Positions 5,784-13,946 of a DNA stretch of 16,888 bases are shown here, in pieces (within the stretch, counting starts at the first letter, position 1; every line of letters begins with the position of its first letter). Under the pieces are notes generated by a model that saw only the letters and a list, made by a program, of their open reading frames with translations, was not told where the DNA came from and did not search any database. Origin of the DNA: Euzebyaceae bacterium (GTDB lineage Bacteria; Actinomycetota; Nitriliruptoria; Euzebyales; Egibacteraceae); contig JACCXR010000104.1 in assembly GCA_013696915.1 (NCBI GenBank), forward strand, positions 1 through 16,888, read 5' to 3'. A program made the translations under genes and the position numbers.

Positions 5784-8465
5784 TCAGTGCTTCTCGGCCT
5801 CCGCCCACGACGGCCCGGCCGCCGTGTCGACCTCGAGGGGGACGGCGAGGTCGGCGACCGATCCCATCGCCTCGACGAGGAGCGCGCGCAGGTCGTCCTC
5901 CTCCCCCGGTGCCGTCTCGCAGACGAGCTCGTCGTGGACCTGCAGGAGCAGCTGCGACCGCATGCCGCCCATCCGGTCCGCGACGACGATCATGGCGCGC
6001 TTGATGATGTCCGCCGCCGTGCCCTGGATCGGGGCGTTGAGCGCCATGCGTTCGGCCATGTCGCGGCGCTGGCGGTTATCGCTCGTCAGGTCCGGCAGGT
6101 ACCGCCGGCGCCCGAACATCGTCGAGGTGTAGCCGTCCCGCCGGGCCGCTTCGACGACGCCGCGGAGGTAGTCGCGCACGCCGGGGAAGCGGGCGAAGTA
6201 GGCGTCCATGAGCTCGCGGGCCTCGTCGGGGGGGATGCCGAGCTGCTGGCCGAGGCCGAACGCCGACAGCCCGTACGCCAGGCCGTAGGTCATGCCCTTG
6301 ATCCGGCTCCGCAGCGTGTTGTCGACCGCGTCGAGCGGCAGGTCCCACACCATCGCCGCGGTCGTGGCGTGGATGTCCTCGCCGGTCGAGAAGGCGGCGA
6401 GCAGGCCCTCGTCGGCGGACAGGTGCGCCATGACCCGCAGCTCGATCTGGGAGTAGTCCGCGACCAGCAGGCTCGTGAACCCGTCACCGGGCACGAACGC
6501 GCGCCGGATCTCGCGGCCGGTCGCCGACCGGATCGGGATGTTCTGGATGTTGGGGTTCTGGCTCGACAGGCGGCCGGTGACCGCGACCGTCTGGTTGAAC
6601 TCGGCGTGGATCCGGCCGGTGCGCGGGTCGATCAGCGGTGGGAGCGCGTCGACGTAGGTGCCCTTGAGCTTGGAGACCTCGCGGTAGGTCAGCAGCAGAT
6701 CGACGATCGGGTGCTCCTCCGCGATTGTCTGCAGGGCGCCGGCGTCGGTCGAGTAGCCGGTCTTGATCCGCTTCGTCTTCGGCAGCCCCAGGTCGACGAA
6801 GAGGATCTGCTGGAGCTGCTTGGGCGAGTCGAGGTTGAACTCGCAGCCGGCCACCCCGAAGATCGCCGCGCGCAGGTCGCGCATCTGGTCGCCGAGCCGC
6901 TCCCCCATCTCGGCGAGCACCCCGCGGTCGATGGCGATGCCGGTGCGCTCCATCCCCGCGAGCACCGGCACCAGCGGCAGCTCGAGGTCGCCGAGCAGCG
7001 GCGTCTGGTCGCGGGCGGCGAGCTCTCCGGCGAGCACCTCGGCCACGTCGAACAGGGCCTGCGCCCGCAGGCACCGGTCCTCCCAGTCGTCGGACACGAC
7101 CATGGCGAGCTGCGCGCCCTCCCCCGCGGTCGACCCGGCCGCGGTGGCGAGCTGCTTGTTGAGGTGCTGCAGCGCGAGCGCCTCGAGGTCGTAGCTGCGC
7201 TGCTGCGGCGAGACCAGGTAGGCGGCCAGCTCCGTGTCGACCCGGACGCCCGCCACCTCCCAACCGCGCGACCGCGCGGCGTGCAGCAGCGCCTTGAGGT
7301 CGTGCACGAGCAGGGGCCGCTCCGGGTCGCCGAGCACCGCGGCCAGTGCCCGCAGGTCGTCTTCGCCGGCGTCCGACAGCCAGGCGGTCGCCGGCCTGGC
7401 CCCGGCCGCCGCCAGCGCGACGGCGGTCCAGCGCACGTCCGGTGGCCGCCCCTCGATCCGGGGCAGGACGGCCACCGCGGCGCCCTCGTCGAGCGCCGCG
7501 AGCCAGCGCCCCAGCCCTCCGGCCCCCAGCAGCAGCGGCTCCGCGGTGAACGAGCCCGCGCCCTGCTGCGTGCGCTCGGTCAGGACGCCCTCGGACAGGC
7601 GGTCCCACAGTGACCGGAACTCCAGCGTCGCGAAGAGCCGGCGGACGGCCTCGGGATCCACGTCGCCCATGCGGAGGGCCCCGACGGGCAGGGGGACCTC
7701 GAGGTCGCGGCGGAGCGTCGCCACGGCGTAGCCGTCGAGGACGGCCTGACGGTGCTCGGCGAGCATGGCCGGGAGCTTGCGTCCGGAGATCCTGTCGAGG
7801 TTGGCGAAGACGCCCTCGAGATCGCCGAAGTCGTTCAGCAGCTTCGCGGCGGTCTTGTCCCCGACGCCGGGAACGCCAGGGATGTTGTCCGAGGGGTCGC
7901 CGCGGAGCGCCGCGAGCATCGCGTAGCGGTCGGGCCCGACCCCGTACTTCGCCTGCACGGCGGCGCGGTCCATCAGCACCGTGTCGCTGATCCCGCGGCG
8001 CGTGTAGAGCACGGTCGTGTGCTCGTCGATGAGCTGGAAGGCGTCGCGGTCGCCGGTCACGACCAGGGTGTCCCACCCGTCCTCGCGCGCGAGCACGGTG
8101 TACGTCGCGATCAGGTCGTCGGCCTCGCACGCGTCGAGGAACACCTGCGGGATGGCCAGCGCGGTCAGGATCTCGTCGATCAGCGGCAGCTGCGAGCGGA
8201 ACTCGTCGGGACTGGCGGCCCGGTTGGCCTTGTAGGTCGGCAGCAGGGCCAGCCGCTCCGGGGGGCGGCCGCGGTCGAAGGCGACGGCGACGCCCGCCGG
8301 GCGGTGCTCCGCGAGCAGCTTGATGAGCATGCTCGTGAAGCCGTACACGGCGTTCGTGACCTGGCCGGTCGTCGTGCGCAGGTCGTCGGGCAGGGCGTAG
8401 AAGGCGCGGTAGGCCAGGCTGTAACCGTCGAGCAGAGCCAGGACGGGGCGGTCGGAGGCGGGCAG
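5784..8465 (-). CDS. polA: DNA polymerase I (probable CTG start)
   Basis: Repair and Okazaki-fragment polymerase. With the CTG at 8465 the product is 893 residues, the usual actinobacterial length. The 5' nuclease domain shows LALLDGYSLAYRAFYALP (about 9-26), VTGDRDAFQLID (about 136-147) and GDPSDNIPGVPGVGDKTA (about 189-206). The middle 3'-5' exonuclease-like domain lacks the D-x-E metal motif and is probably inactive. Polymerase motif A is DYSQIELRVMAHLS (670 on), motif B RSRIKGMTYGLAYG (719 on) and motif C LQVHDELV (842-849). Tyr727 sits where E. coli has Phe762, as in mycobacterial Pol I. The next conventional start (GTG 8348) would delete the first metal-binding Asp. Between an in-frame TAG (8499-8501) and 8348 there is no ATG, GTG or TTG, but GAGAAGGA (8473-8480) lies seven bases before the CTG. 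Confidence 0.95.
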   Translation of the reverse strand: MPASDRPVLALLDGYSLAYRAFYALPDDLRTTTGQVTNAVYGFTSMLIKLLAEHRPAGVAVAFDRGRPPERLALLPTYKANRAASPDEFRSQLPLIDEILTALAIPQVFLDACEADDLIATYTVLAREDGWDTLVVTGDRDAFQLIDEHTTVLYTRRGISDTVLMDRAAVQAKYGVGPDRYAMLAALRGDPSDNIPGVPGVGDKTAAKLLNDFGDLEGVFANLDRISGRKLPAMLAEHRQAVLDGYAVATLRRDLEVPLPVGALRMGDVDPEAVRRLFATLEFRSLWDRLSEGVLTERTQQGAGSFTAEPLLLGAGGLGRWLAALDEGAAVAVLPRIEGRPPDVRWTAVALAAAGARPATAWLSDAGEDDLRALAAVLGDPERPLLVHDLKALLHAARSRGWEVAGVRVDTELAAYLVSPQQRSYDLEALALQHLNKQLATAAGSTAGEGAQLAMVVSDDWEDRCLRAQALFDVAEVLAGELAARDQTPLLGDLELPLVPVLAGMERTGIAIDRGVLAEMGERLGDQMRDLRAAIFGVAGCEFNLDSPKQLQQILFVDLGLPKTKRIKTGYSTDAGALQTIAEEHPIVDLLLTYREVSKLKGTYVDALPPLIDPRTGRIHAEFNQTVAVTGRLSSQNPNIQNIPIRSATGREIRRAFVPGDGFTSLLVADYSQIELRVMAHLSADEGLLAAFSTGEDIHATTAAMVWDLPLDAVDNTLRSRIKGMTYGLAYGLSAFGLGQQLGIPPDEARELMDAYFARFPGVRDYLRGVVEAARRDGYTSTMFGRRRYLPDLTSDNRQRRDMAERMALNAPIQGTAADIIKRAMIVVADRMGGMRSQLLLQVHDELVCETAPGEEDDLRALLVEAMGSVADLAVPLEVDTAAGPSWAEAEKH

Positions 8466-8640
8466 CCGGAGATCCTTCTCTGTGCAGGGACGACGATCCT
8501 AGTCGGCAGGGACGCCCACGGGTCCGCGCGTGACGGGGACGGTCCGCGGGAAGTCAAGCTACTGTTCGGGGGCATTCGGTCCGCTCGGAGCAACCCCTCC
8601 CGGTCTCGGCCGGGCCCACAATCAAACCGCGGAGAACGCC
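8466..8640. other. Divergent intergenic region between polA and oleA
   Basis: This 175-bp region must hold the promoters of both polA (leftward) and the ole operon (rightward). For oleA the only -10-like hexamer I see is TACTGT at 8560-8565, without a convincing -35. GGAG at 8631-8634 with a 6-base gap serves the oleA GTG at 8641. I see no clear operator palindrome. The reading frame of oleA stays open upstream to 8530, but that extension does not resemble OleA. Confidence 0.5.
8496..8501 (-). promoter_or_regulatory. Candidate polA -10 element
   Basis: On the minus strand TAGGAT (8501-8496) is a typical actinobacterial -10 hexamer. No good -35 is found 16-18 bases upstream. A transcript starting near 8489 would have a leader of about 24 bases containing the GAGAAGGA ribosome-binding site and then the CTG at 8465, so it could not include any upstream start codon. 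The element overlaps the in-frame TAG that bounds the polA frame. Confidence 0.35.
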
Positions 8641-9672
8641 GTGCCGAGACCAGTCCAGCGCTACCAGAACGTCGTCGTGAGCGGGGTCGAGCACGTCGAT
8701 GCGCCCATCCGGGTGCCGTCGGCCGCCCTCGAGGCCGAGCTCGAGGGGACGATGATCCGCCTCGGCCTCGCCTCCGGCACCCTCGAGGCGCTGTCGGGCA
8801 TCGGTGAGCGGCGCTTCTGGGAGGCCGGCGCGACCCCCAGCGCCGTCGCCAGCCGGGCCGCCGAACGGCTCCTCGCGCGGAGCACGGTCGACCGGGCCGA
8901 GGTCGGCGCGCTGATCAACACCTCGGTCGACAGGGACTTCGTCGAACCGTCGACCGCCTGCATCGTCCACGCCGAGCTCGGCCTGTCCCCCGAGGCGATC
9001 AACTTCGACGTCGGCAACGCGTGCCTCGGCTTCCTCAACGGGATGGCGCTGGTGGCGGGGATGATCGAGCGTGGCGACATCGAGCACGGCCTGGTCGTCG
9101 ACGGGGAGGGCAGCCGGTTCATCACCGAGGCGACCGTTGCGCGGCTCGCCGATCCCGCCTGCGACAAGCAGACCTTCCACGAGTCGTTCGCCACGCTGAC
9201 GCTCGGCTCCGGGGCGGCGGCGATGCTGCTGTCGCGTGCGGACCTCGTCGGGGACGGCCACGCGCTGCGGGGGTTCGTCAGCCGGGCCGCGACCGAGCAC
9301 CACGCCCTGTGCCGCGGCCAGATGGACGACATGCGCACCGAAACCCACCGGCTGCTGAGCGCCGGCATCGCCCTCGCGCGCGAGACGTACAAGGAGGCGG
9401 CGGACGCCTTCGACCTCACCGACGACACCGTCGCGCTCTACGCGATCCACCAGGTCAGCCGCGTCCACTCGCGCCAGGTGATCGACGTCCTGGGACTCGA
9501 CCCCGACAAGGTCCCTCTGCTGTTCCCCCGATTCGGCAACATCGGCCCGGCCGGCATGGTCATCACGCTGTCGAAGGAGGCCGAGGCAGGCCGCATCGCG
9601 CCGGGGGACCGCGTCGCGATGATGGGGGTGGGCAGCGGGCTGAACGGCGCCGTCGCCGACCTGCGGTGGTAG
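8641..9672 (+). CDS. oleA: OleA, acyl-CoA non-decarboxylative Claisen condensation (thiolase fold)
   Basis: Joins two long-chain acyl-CoAs into a 2-alkyl-3-ketoacid, the first step of head-to-head olefin synthesis. The product is 343 residues. The catalytic cysteine is Cys128 in NFDVGNACLGFLNG; His270 (YAIHQVSRVHS) and Asn300 (FPRFGNIGPAG) complete the thiolase triad. Glu102 in DRDFVEPSTA corresponds, from memory, to the glutamate that reaches into the partner subunit's active site in Xanthomonas OleA. The end of the protein, MMGVGSGLNGAVADLRW, is typical of OleA and differs from FabH. The GTG at 8641 is chosen because it has a GGAG six bases upstream and the product then begins like known OleA proteins. 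First gene of a four-gene operon: oleB overlaps its end. A FabH-like function is less likely given the neighbours. Confidence 0.93.
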   Translation: MPRPVQRYQNVVVSGVEHVDAPIRVPSAALEAELEGTMIRLGLASGTLEALSGIGERRFWEAGATPSAVASRAAERLLARSTVDRAEVGALINTSVDRDFVEPSTACIVHAELGLSPEAINFDVGNACLGFLNGMALVAGMIERGDIEHGLVVDGEGSRFITEATVARLADPACDKQTFHESFATLTLGSGAAAMLLSRADLVGDGHALRGFVSRAATEHHALCRGQMDDMRTETHRLLSAGIALARETYKEAADAFDLTDDTVALYAIHQVSRVHSRQVIDVLGLDPDKVPLLFPRFGNIGPAGMVITLSKEAEAGRIAPGDRVAMMGVGSGLNGAVADLRW

Positions 9673-10520
9673 GCGTCGCCACCCTCGACCTCGACGGGAT
9701 CGCCTACGCCTACGTCGACGAAGGCTCCGGTCCCCCGGTCCTGATGCTGCACGGCAACCCGAGCTGGTCCTACATGTACCGCTCGCTGGTCGCGCGCCTG
9801 CGGTCCAGCCACCGCGTGATCGCCCCGGACCACATCGGCATGGGTCGCTCCGACGCCCCGCCGCGGTCGCGCTACCCCTACGACCTCGCCCGCCGGGTCG
9901 CCGACCTCGACCGTCTCGTCGAGCACCTCGACCTCGCGGAGCCGCTCACGCTGGTGGTCCACGACTGGGGCGGGATGATCGGCCTCGCCTGGGCTGTCGA
10001 GCACCCCGACCGCGTGGCCCGCATGGTCCTGCTCAACACCGCCGCGTTCCCCCTGCCCGCCGGCAAGCGGCTGCCCGCGGCGCTGCGGCTCGCGCGGGCC
10101 CCGGTGGTCGGACAGTTGCTGGTCCGGGGCCTGAACGCCTTCGCGGTCGGGGCGACCGTCCTCGGCGTGCGCCGGCGTCGCATGCCGCCCGCCGTCCGCC
10201 GCGGCTACCTGGCGCCCTACCGGTCATGGCGGCGCCGGGTCGGCATCCAGGCCTTCCTCGACGACATCCCCGTCAGGACCTCGGACCGGTCCCACGACCT
10301 GGTGGCCGCCACCGGGGAGCGTCTCGGCCGTCTCGCCGCCGTCCCGACGCTGATCTGCTGGGGCGTGCGTGACCCGGTGTTCGACCTGGACTACCTCACC
10401 CAGTGGGAGCGCCGCCTGCCCGCCGCCGAGGTGCACCGCCTCGACGCCGGCCACTACGTGCTGGAGGACGCCCCGGACGTCGTCGTCCCGCTGATCGAGG
10501 CGTTCCTGGCCCGGCCATGA
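9666..10520 (+). CDS. oleB: OleB, beta-lactone decarboxylase (alpha/beta hydrolase fold)
   Basis: Releases CO2 from the cis-beta-lactone made by OleC to give the cis-olefin. The product is 284 residues and looks like a haloalkane dehalogenase: HGNPSWSYMYRSL (29-41) forms the oxyanion-hole region, VVHDWGG carries the nucleophile Asp100, and LDAGHYVLEDAP carries His263. On sequence alone it could be annotated as haloalkane dehalogenase; its place between oleA and oleC makes OleB far more likely. The start is GTG at 9666, overlapping the oleA stop by 7 bases; no Shine-Dalgarno is visible, so translation probably depends on oleA. The stop overlaps the oleC start (ATGA). In several actinobacteria OleB is, as I recall, fused to OleC; here it is free-standing. 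Confidence 0.9.
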   Translation: MVGVATLDLDGIAYAYVDEGSGPPVLMLHGNPSWSYMYRSLVARLRSSHRVIAPDHIGMGRSDAPPRSRYPYDLARRVADLDRLVEHLDLAEPLTLVVHDWGGMIGLAWAVEHPDRVARMVLLNTAAFPLPAGKRLPAALRLARAPVVGQLLVRGLNAFAVGATVLGVRRRRMPPAVRRGYLAPYRSWRRRVGIQAFLDDIPVRTSDRSHDLVAATGERLGRLAAVPTLICWGVRDPVFDLDYLTQWERRLPAAEVHRLDAGHYVLEDAPDVVVPLIEAFLARP

Positions 10521-12166
10521 CCGGGATCCTCGCCGGCCTCGCGGAGGCGGCCCGCGACCGGCCGCACGTCGCGGCGACGCTCCTCCCGGTCCGCAGCCCC
10601 CTGGGTGCGCGCGGCGCCGCCGGGTTCCGGGCCATGACGTTCCGGCAGCTGGACCGTCGCAGCGACGCCCTGGCGGCCGGGCTGGACGCCGTCGGCGCCG
10701 GCGGCGGTGCCCGGGTGGCCCTGCTCCTGCCTCCCGGCGAGGAGTTCTTCGTCGCGAGCTTCGGGCTGCTCAAGGCGGGTGCCGTGCCGGTGCTGATCGA
10801 TCCGGGGATCGGCGTGGCGCGGCTGGGACGCTGCCTCGCCGAAGCCGAGCCGTCGGCGTTCCTGGGGTCCCCCAGGGCGCACCTCGCGCGCGCCGTTCTG
10901 CGCTGGGCGCCCGCGGCGCGGCGGCTGGTGGTTCGGCGCCTGGAGCGCCTGGGGAGAAGCCGCCGCGCGTGGCGGGCGGCGCCCCGCCGGGACGGCGAGA
11001 CGGCGGCGATCCTCTACACCAGCGGCAGCACCGGGCCGCCGAAGGGGGTCGAGTACCGGCATCCGCACTTCGCGGCGCAGGTGGAGTCTCTGCGCGCCCT
11101 CTACGACCTGCGCGCCGGCGACGTGAGCCTGGCGACCTTCCCGCCCTTCGCCCTGTTCGGGCCCGCCCTCGGCCTGACGACGGTCGTCCCCCGAATGGAC
11201 CCGACCCGCCCGGCCGCGGTCGACCCCCGCGCCGTCCTCGAGGCCGCCGCGCTCTTCGACGCCACGGTCATGTTCGGCTCGCCGGCGCTGCTGGACACGG
11301 TCGGGCGGTACGCCGCAGCGACGGGGGCGCGGCTGCCGGCCCTGCGCACGGTCGTCTCGGCCGGCGCACCCGTGCCCGAACCGGTGATCCGCGACGTCGT
11401 CGGCATGCTCGCCGACGCGGGGCGGGTCGCGACCCCCTACGGGGCGACCGAGGCGCTGCCGGTCAGCTCGATCGGGTCGGACGAGCTGCTGGCCCTGCCC
11501 CCGCGCCCGCGGCGCGGCGTCTGCGTCGGACGCCCCGCCCCGGGCGTGGACATCAGGATCGCGCCGGTCGAGGACCGCCCGTGGACGGTCGTGCCCGATC
11601 CCCTGCCGGACGGGGAGATCGGCGAGATCGTCGTCCGCGGCGACGTCGTGACCGAGGCGTACCGGGGGCGCCCGGAGGCGACGGCGCTGGCGAAGGCCGA
11701 CTGGGACGGGCGACGCGCGCACCGCATGGGCGACCTCGGATGGCTGGACGACCGGGGACGGCTGTGGTTCTGCGGCCGGGTGGCCCACCGGGTGCTCACC
11801 GGCGACGAGATCCTCTACCCGCTGCCCTGCGAGGAGGTCTTCGCCGTGCATCCCGCGGTCGCGCGTGCCGCCCTCGTCGGCGTCGGGCCGCGCCGAGCGC
11901 AGCGACCCGTCCTGTGCGTCGAACTCCAGGACGGCGCCCGGCCGGGCCCCGCGCTCACCGGCGAGCTGCTGGCGCTCGGCGGAGCCCATCCGCACACCCG
12001 CCCGATCCAGACCGTCCTGTACCACCCCCGCTTCCCGGTGGACATCCGCCACAACGCCAAGGTCGGCTACGAGGCGCTGGCGGGCTGGGCGGCGCGGACG
12101 CTCGACGCGTCCCCCCACGCCGGCCAACCGCCCGCGCCGCGCCGGCGCGCGGACCGCAGGCCATGA
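10517..12166 (+). CDS. oleC: OleC, beta-lactone synthetase (adenylate-forming enzyme)
   Basis: Activates the 2-alkyl-3-hydroxyacid with ATP and closes it to a beta-lactone. The product is 549 residues of the ANL superfamily. Visible motifs: phosphate-binding LYTSGSTGPPKG (167-178), YGATE (308-312), HRMGDLGWLDDRGRLWFCGR (402-421), and the C-terminal DIRHNAKVGYEALAGWA with Lys514, where ANL enzymes carry the catalytic lysine. The last 20 residues are a low-complexity Pro/Arg tail. The start is the ATG at 10517, overlapping the oleB stop as ATGA; an in-frame extension to 10403 is out-of-frame oleB coding sequence. The oleD ATG overlaps the stop in the same way. Without context it would read as a fatty-acyl-CoA ligase, but the HNAK ending and operon fit OleC. 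Confidence 0.92.
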   Translation: MTGILAGLAEAARDRPHVAATLLPVRSPLGARGAAGFRAMTFRQLDRRSDALAAGLDAVGAGGGARVALLLPPGEEFFVASFGLLKAGAVPVLIDPGIGVARLGRCLAEAEPSAFLGSPRAHLARAVLRWAPAARRLVVRRLERLGRSRRAWRAAPRRDGETAAILYTSGSTGPPKGVEYRHPHFAAQVESLRALYDLRAGDVSLATFPPFALFGPALGLTTVVPRMDPTRPAAVDPRAVLEAAALFDATVMFGSPALLDTVGRYAAATGARLPALRTVVSAGAPVPEPVIRDVVGMLADAGRVATPYGATEALPVSSIGSDELLALPPRPRRGVCVGRPAPGVDIRIAPVEDRPWTVVPDPLPDGEIGEIVVRGDVVTEAYRGRPEATALAKADWDGRRAHRMGDLGWLDDRGRLWFCGRVAHRVLTGDEILYPLPCEEVFAVHPAVARAALVGVGPRRAQRPVLCVELQDGARPGPALTGELLALGGAHPHTRPIQTVLYHPRFPVDIRHNAKVGYEALAGWAARTLDASPHAGQPPAPRRRADRRP

Positions 12167-13155
12167 GGGCACTGGTCTCCGGCGGGGGCGGGTTCCTGGG
12201 CGGTGCGATCGTGCGCCGGCTGCTCGATCGCGGCTGGGCCGTCCGCAGCTTCGCCCGGGGGGCGTACCCGGCGCTCGCGGCAGCGGGCGTCGAGGTCCTC
12301 CGTGGCGACCTCGCCGACGCCGACGCGGTCGGGCGGGCCGTCGCGGGCTGCGACGTCGTGTTCCACGTCGCCGCCCGGGCCGGGGTCGGCGGCGCCCCGT
12401 CGGCCTACCGCGCCGCGAACGTCGACGGCACCGTCCACGTGGTCGCCGCGTGCCGGCGCCACGGGGTCGGCCGGCTGGTCTTCACGAGCAGCCCGTCGGT
12501 GGTCCACCGCGGCGACGACCTCCGCGGCGCCGACGAGTCCGCGCCCTACGCCACCCGCCACCTCGCCGCCTACCCCGCCACGAAGGCCGCGGCCGAGCGG
12601 GTGGTGCTGGCCGCCGACGGGCCCGCCCTCGCAACCACCGCGCTGCGCCCCCACCTCGTCTGGGGCCCCGGCGACACCCACCTCGTCCCCCGGCTGCTCG
12701 CCCGCGCCAGGGCGGGTCGGCTGCGCTTCGTCGGGGACGGCCGGGCACTCGTCGACTCGACGTACGTCGACAACGCCGCCGAGGCCCACCTGCTCGCCGC
12801 CGACCGGCTCGCCGGCGACGGCGCCCCGGCCGGCCGCGCCTACTTCGTGTCCAACGGCGAGCCCCGGCCGGTCGCCGACCTCGTGAACGCCATCCTGCGG
12901 GCCGCCGGACTCCCCGAGGAGCACCGGACGGTCCCGTTCGCCGCCGCGTACGCCGCCGGGGCGGTCGCCGAGGTCGCGTGGCGCGTCGCCCGCCGCACCG
13001 ACGACCCGCCGGTCAGCCGTTTCCTCGCCCGCCAGCTCGCGACCGCGCACTGGTTCGACCTCACCGCCGCCCGTCGCGACCTCGGCTACGTCCCCCGGGT
13101 CAGCCTCGACGAAGGCTTCGCGCGGCTCGCCGAATGGCTCCGGCCGGGGCGCTGA
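12163..13155 (+). CDS. oleD: OleD, NADPH-dependent 2-alkyl-3-ketoacid reductase (extended SDR)
   Basis: Reduces the OleA product to the 2-alkyl-3-hydroxyacid that OleC uses. The product is 330 residues. The nucleotide-binding motif is SGGGGFLG (6-13), followed by GDL (48-50) and FHVAA (67-71). Active-site residues are Ser109/Ser110 in VFTSSPSVV and Tyr137-x3-Lys141 in YPATK. RPHLVWGPGD and FVGDGRALVDSTYVDN are typical of 3-beta-HSD/epimerase-like extended SDRs, the family of OleD. The ATG overlaps the oleC TGA. It is the last gene of the operon; the next gene converges on it 45 bp away. Annotation as a generic NAD-dependent epimerase would be the default without the cluster. Confidence 0.9.
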   Translation: MRALVSGGGGFLGGAIVRRLLDRGWAVRSFARGAYPALAAAGVEVLRGDLADADAVGRAVAGCDVVFHVAARAGVGGAPSAYRAANVDGTVHVVAACRRHGVGRLVFTSSPSVVHRGDDLRGADESAPYATRHLAAYPATKAAAERVVLAADGPALATTALRPHLVWGPGDTHLVPRLLARARAGRLRFVGDGRALVDSTYVDNAAEAHLLAADRLAGDGAPAGRAYFVSNGEPRPVADLVNAILRAAGLPEEHRTVPFAAAYAAGAVAEVAWRVARRTDDPPVSRFLARQLATAHWFDLTAARRDLGYVPRVSLDEGFARLAEWLRPGR

Positions 13156-13202
13156 CCCTGCGGACCTGCTGCCGAGCCGGCGCGGTGACCTGCGGACCTG
13201 CT
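13153..13202. repeat. Short direct repeat spanning the oleD/ABC-ATPase junction
   Basis: TGACCCTGCGGACCTGCT (13153-13170) recurs as TGACCTGCGGACCTGCT (13186-13202), with 14 bases CCTGCGGACCTGCT identical. The first copy holds the oleD stop codon, the second runs into the complement of the stop codon of the convergent ATPase gene. It fills the 45-bp gap between the genes. I see no stable hairpin or U-tract. It may be the trace of a small duplication. Confidence 0.6.
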
Positions 13203-13935
13203 AGAGGACGCGCGAGAAGAACTCCTTCGCCCGCTCGCTCGCCGGGTGGTCGAGCAGCTGGGCGGGCGGCCCCTCCTCCTGCACGACGCCGAAGTCCATG
13301 AACATCATCCGGGTCCCCACCTCGCGGGCGAAGCCCATCTCGTGGGTCACGACCATCATGGTCATGCCCTCCTCGGCGAGCCGCTGCATGACGGCGAGGA
13401 CGTCGCCGACCAGTTCCGGGTCCAGCGCGCTCGTCGGCTCGTCGAAGAGCATGACGTCCGGGTCCATGGCCAGCGCGCGGGCGATCGCCACGCGCTGCTG
13501 CTGGCCGCCCGACAGCTGGATCGGGTAGGCGTCTGCCTTGTCGGCCAACCCGACCTTGTCGAGCCGCTCCCGCGCGATCTCGGTCGCCGCCTTCCCCTTG
13601 AGGCGCTTGACCTTGCGCAGGGCGATCGTGATGTTGTCGAGCACGCTCATGTGCGGGAAGAGGTTGAACTGCTGGAACACCATCCCCACGCGCTGGCGCA
13701 CGCGGTCGATGTTGCACCCCTTCGCGGTGATGTCGTCGCCCTCGATGAAGATCTGGCCGCTCGTGGGCTCTTCCAGACGGTTCACGCAGCGCAGCAGCGT
13801 GGACTTGCCGGACCCGGACGGCCCGACGACGCAGATGACCTCCTGCTCGTCGACCCGCAGGTCGATGCCCTTCAGGACCTCGAGCTCGCCGAAGTACTTG
13901 TGGAGGTCGCGGACCTCGATCACCGGGGTGGCCAT
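13201..13935 (-). CDS. Polar amino-acid ABC transporter ATP-binding protein (GlnQ/HisP type)
   Basis: Energises import of a polar amino acid by the permease and lipoprotein encoded just upstream. The product is 244 residues with all ABC motifs: Walker A GPSGSGKS (38-45), Q-loop FQQFNLFPHMSVLDN, signature LSGGQQQR, Walker B VMLFDEPTSALD and switch VVTHEMGFA. The FQQFNLFPH and DPELVGDVL stretches are characteristic of the GlnQ/HisP group. The ATG at 13935 has GGAG five bases upstream and lies 11 bp after the permease stop; the frame stays open far upstream, but only as an antisense-like reading of the permease. Substrate cannot be told from the ATPase; glutamine, glutamate, arginine or cystine are candidates. 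Confidence 0.94.
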   Translation of the reverse strand: MATPVIEVRDLHKYFGELEVLKGIDLRVDEQEVICVVGPSGSGKSTLLRCVNRLEEPTSGQIFIEGDDITAKGCNIDRVRQRVGMVFQQFNLFPHMSVLDNITIALRKVKRLKGKAATEIARERLDKVGLADKADAYPIQLSGGQQQRVAIARALAMDPDVMLFDEPTSALDPELVGDVLAVMQRLAEEGMTMMVVTHEMGFAREVGTRMMFMDFGVVQEEGPPAQLLDHPASERAKEFFSRVL

Positions 13936-13946
13936 GTCTGCTCCGA

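Noticed and set aside
5343..7613. 756-codon plus-strand open frame opposite polA
   Set aside because: It is the antisense of strongly conserved polymerase and nuclease motifs; composition follows from polA codon use.
8346..8348. GTG at 8348 as the polA start
   Set aside because: It would remove the first 39 residues, including the conserved DGY-SLAYRAF segment of the 5' nuclease.
9666..10520. Haloalkane dehalogenase for organohalide breakdown
   Set aside because: The fold and motifs match, but the overlapping position between oleA and oleC makes a beta-lactone decarboxylase far more likely.
10454..12172. 572-codon minus-strand open frame opposite oleC
   Set aside because: oleC carries all ANL motifs in the plus frame; the antisense frame shows no family motif.
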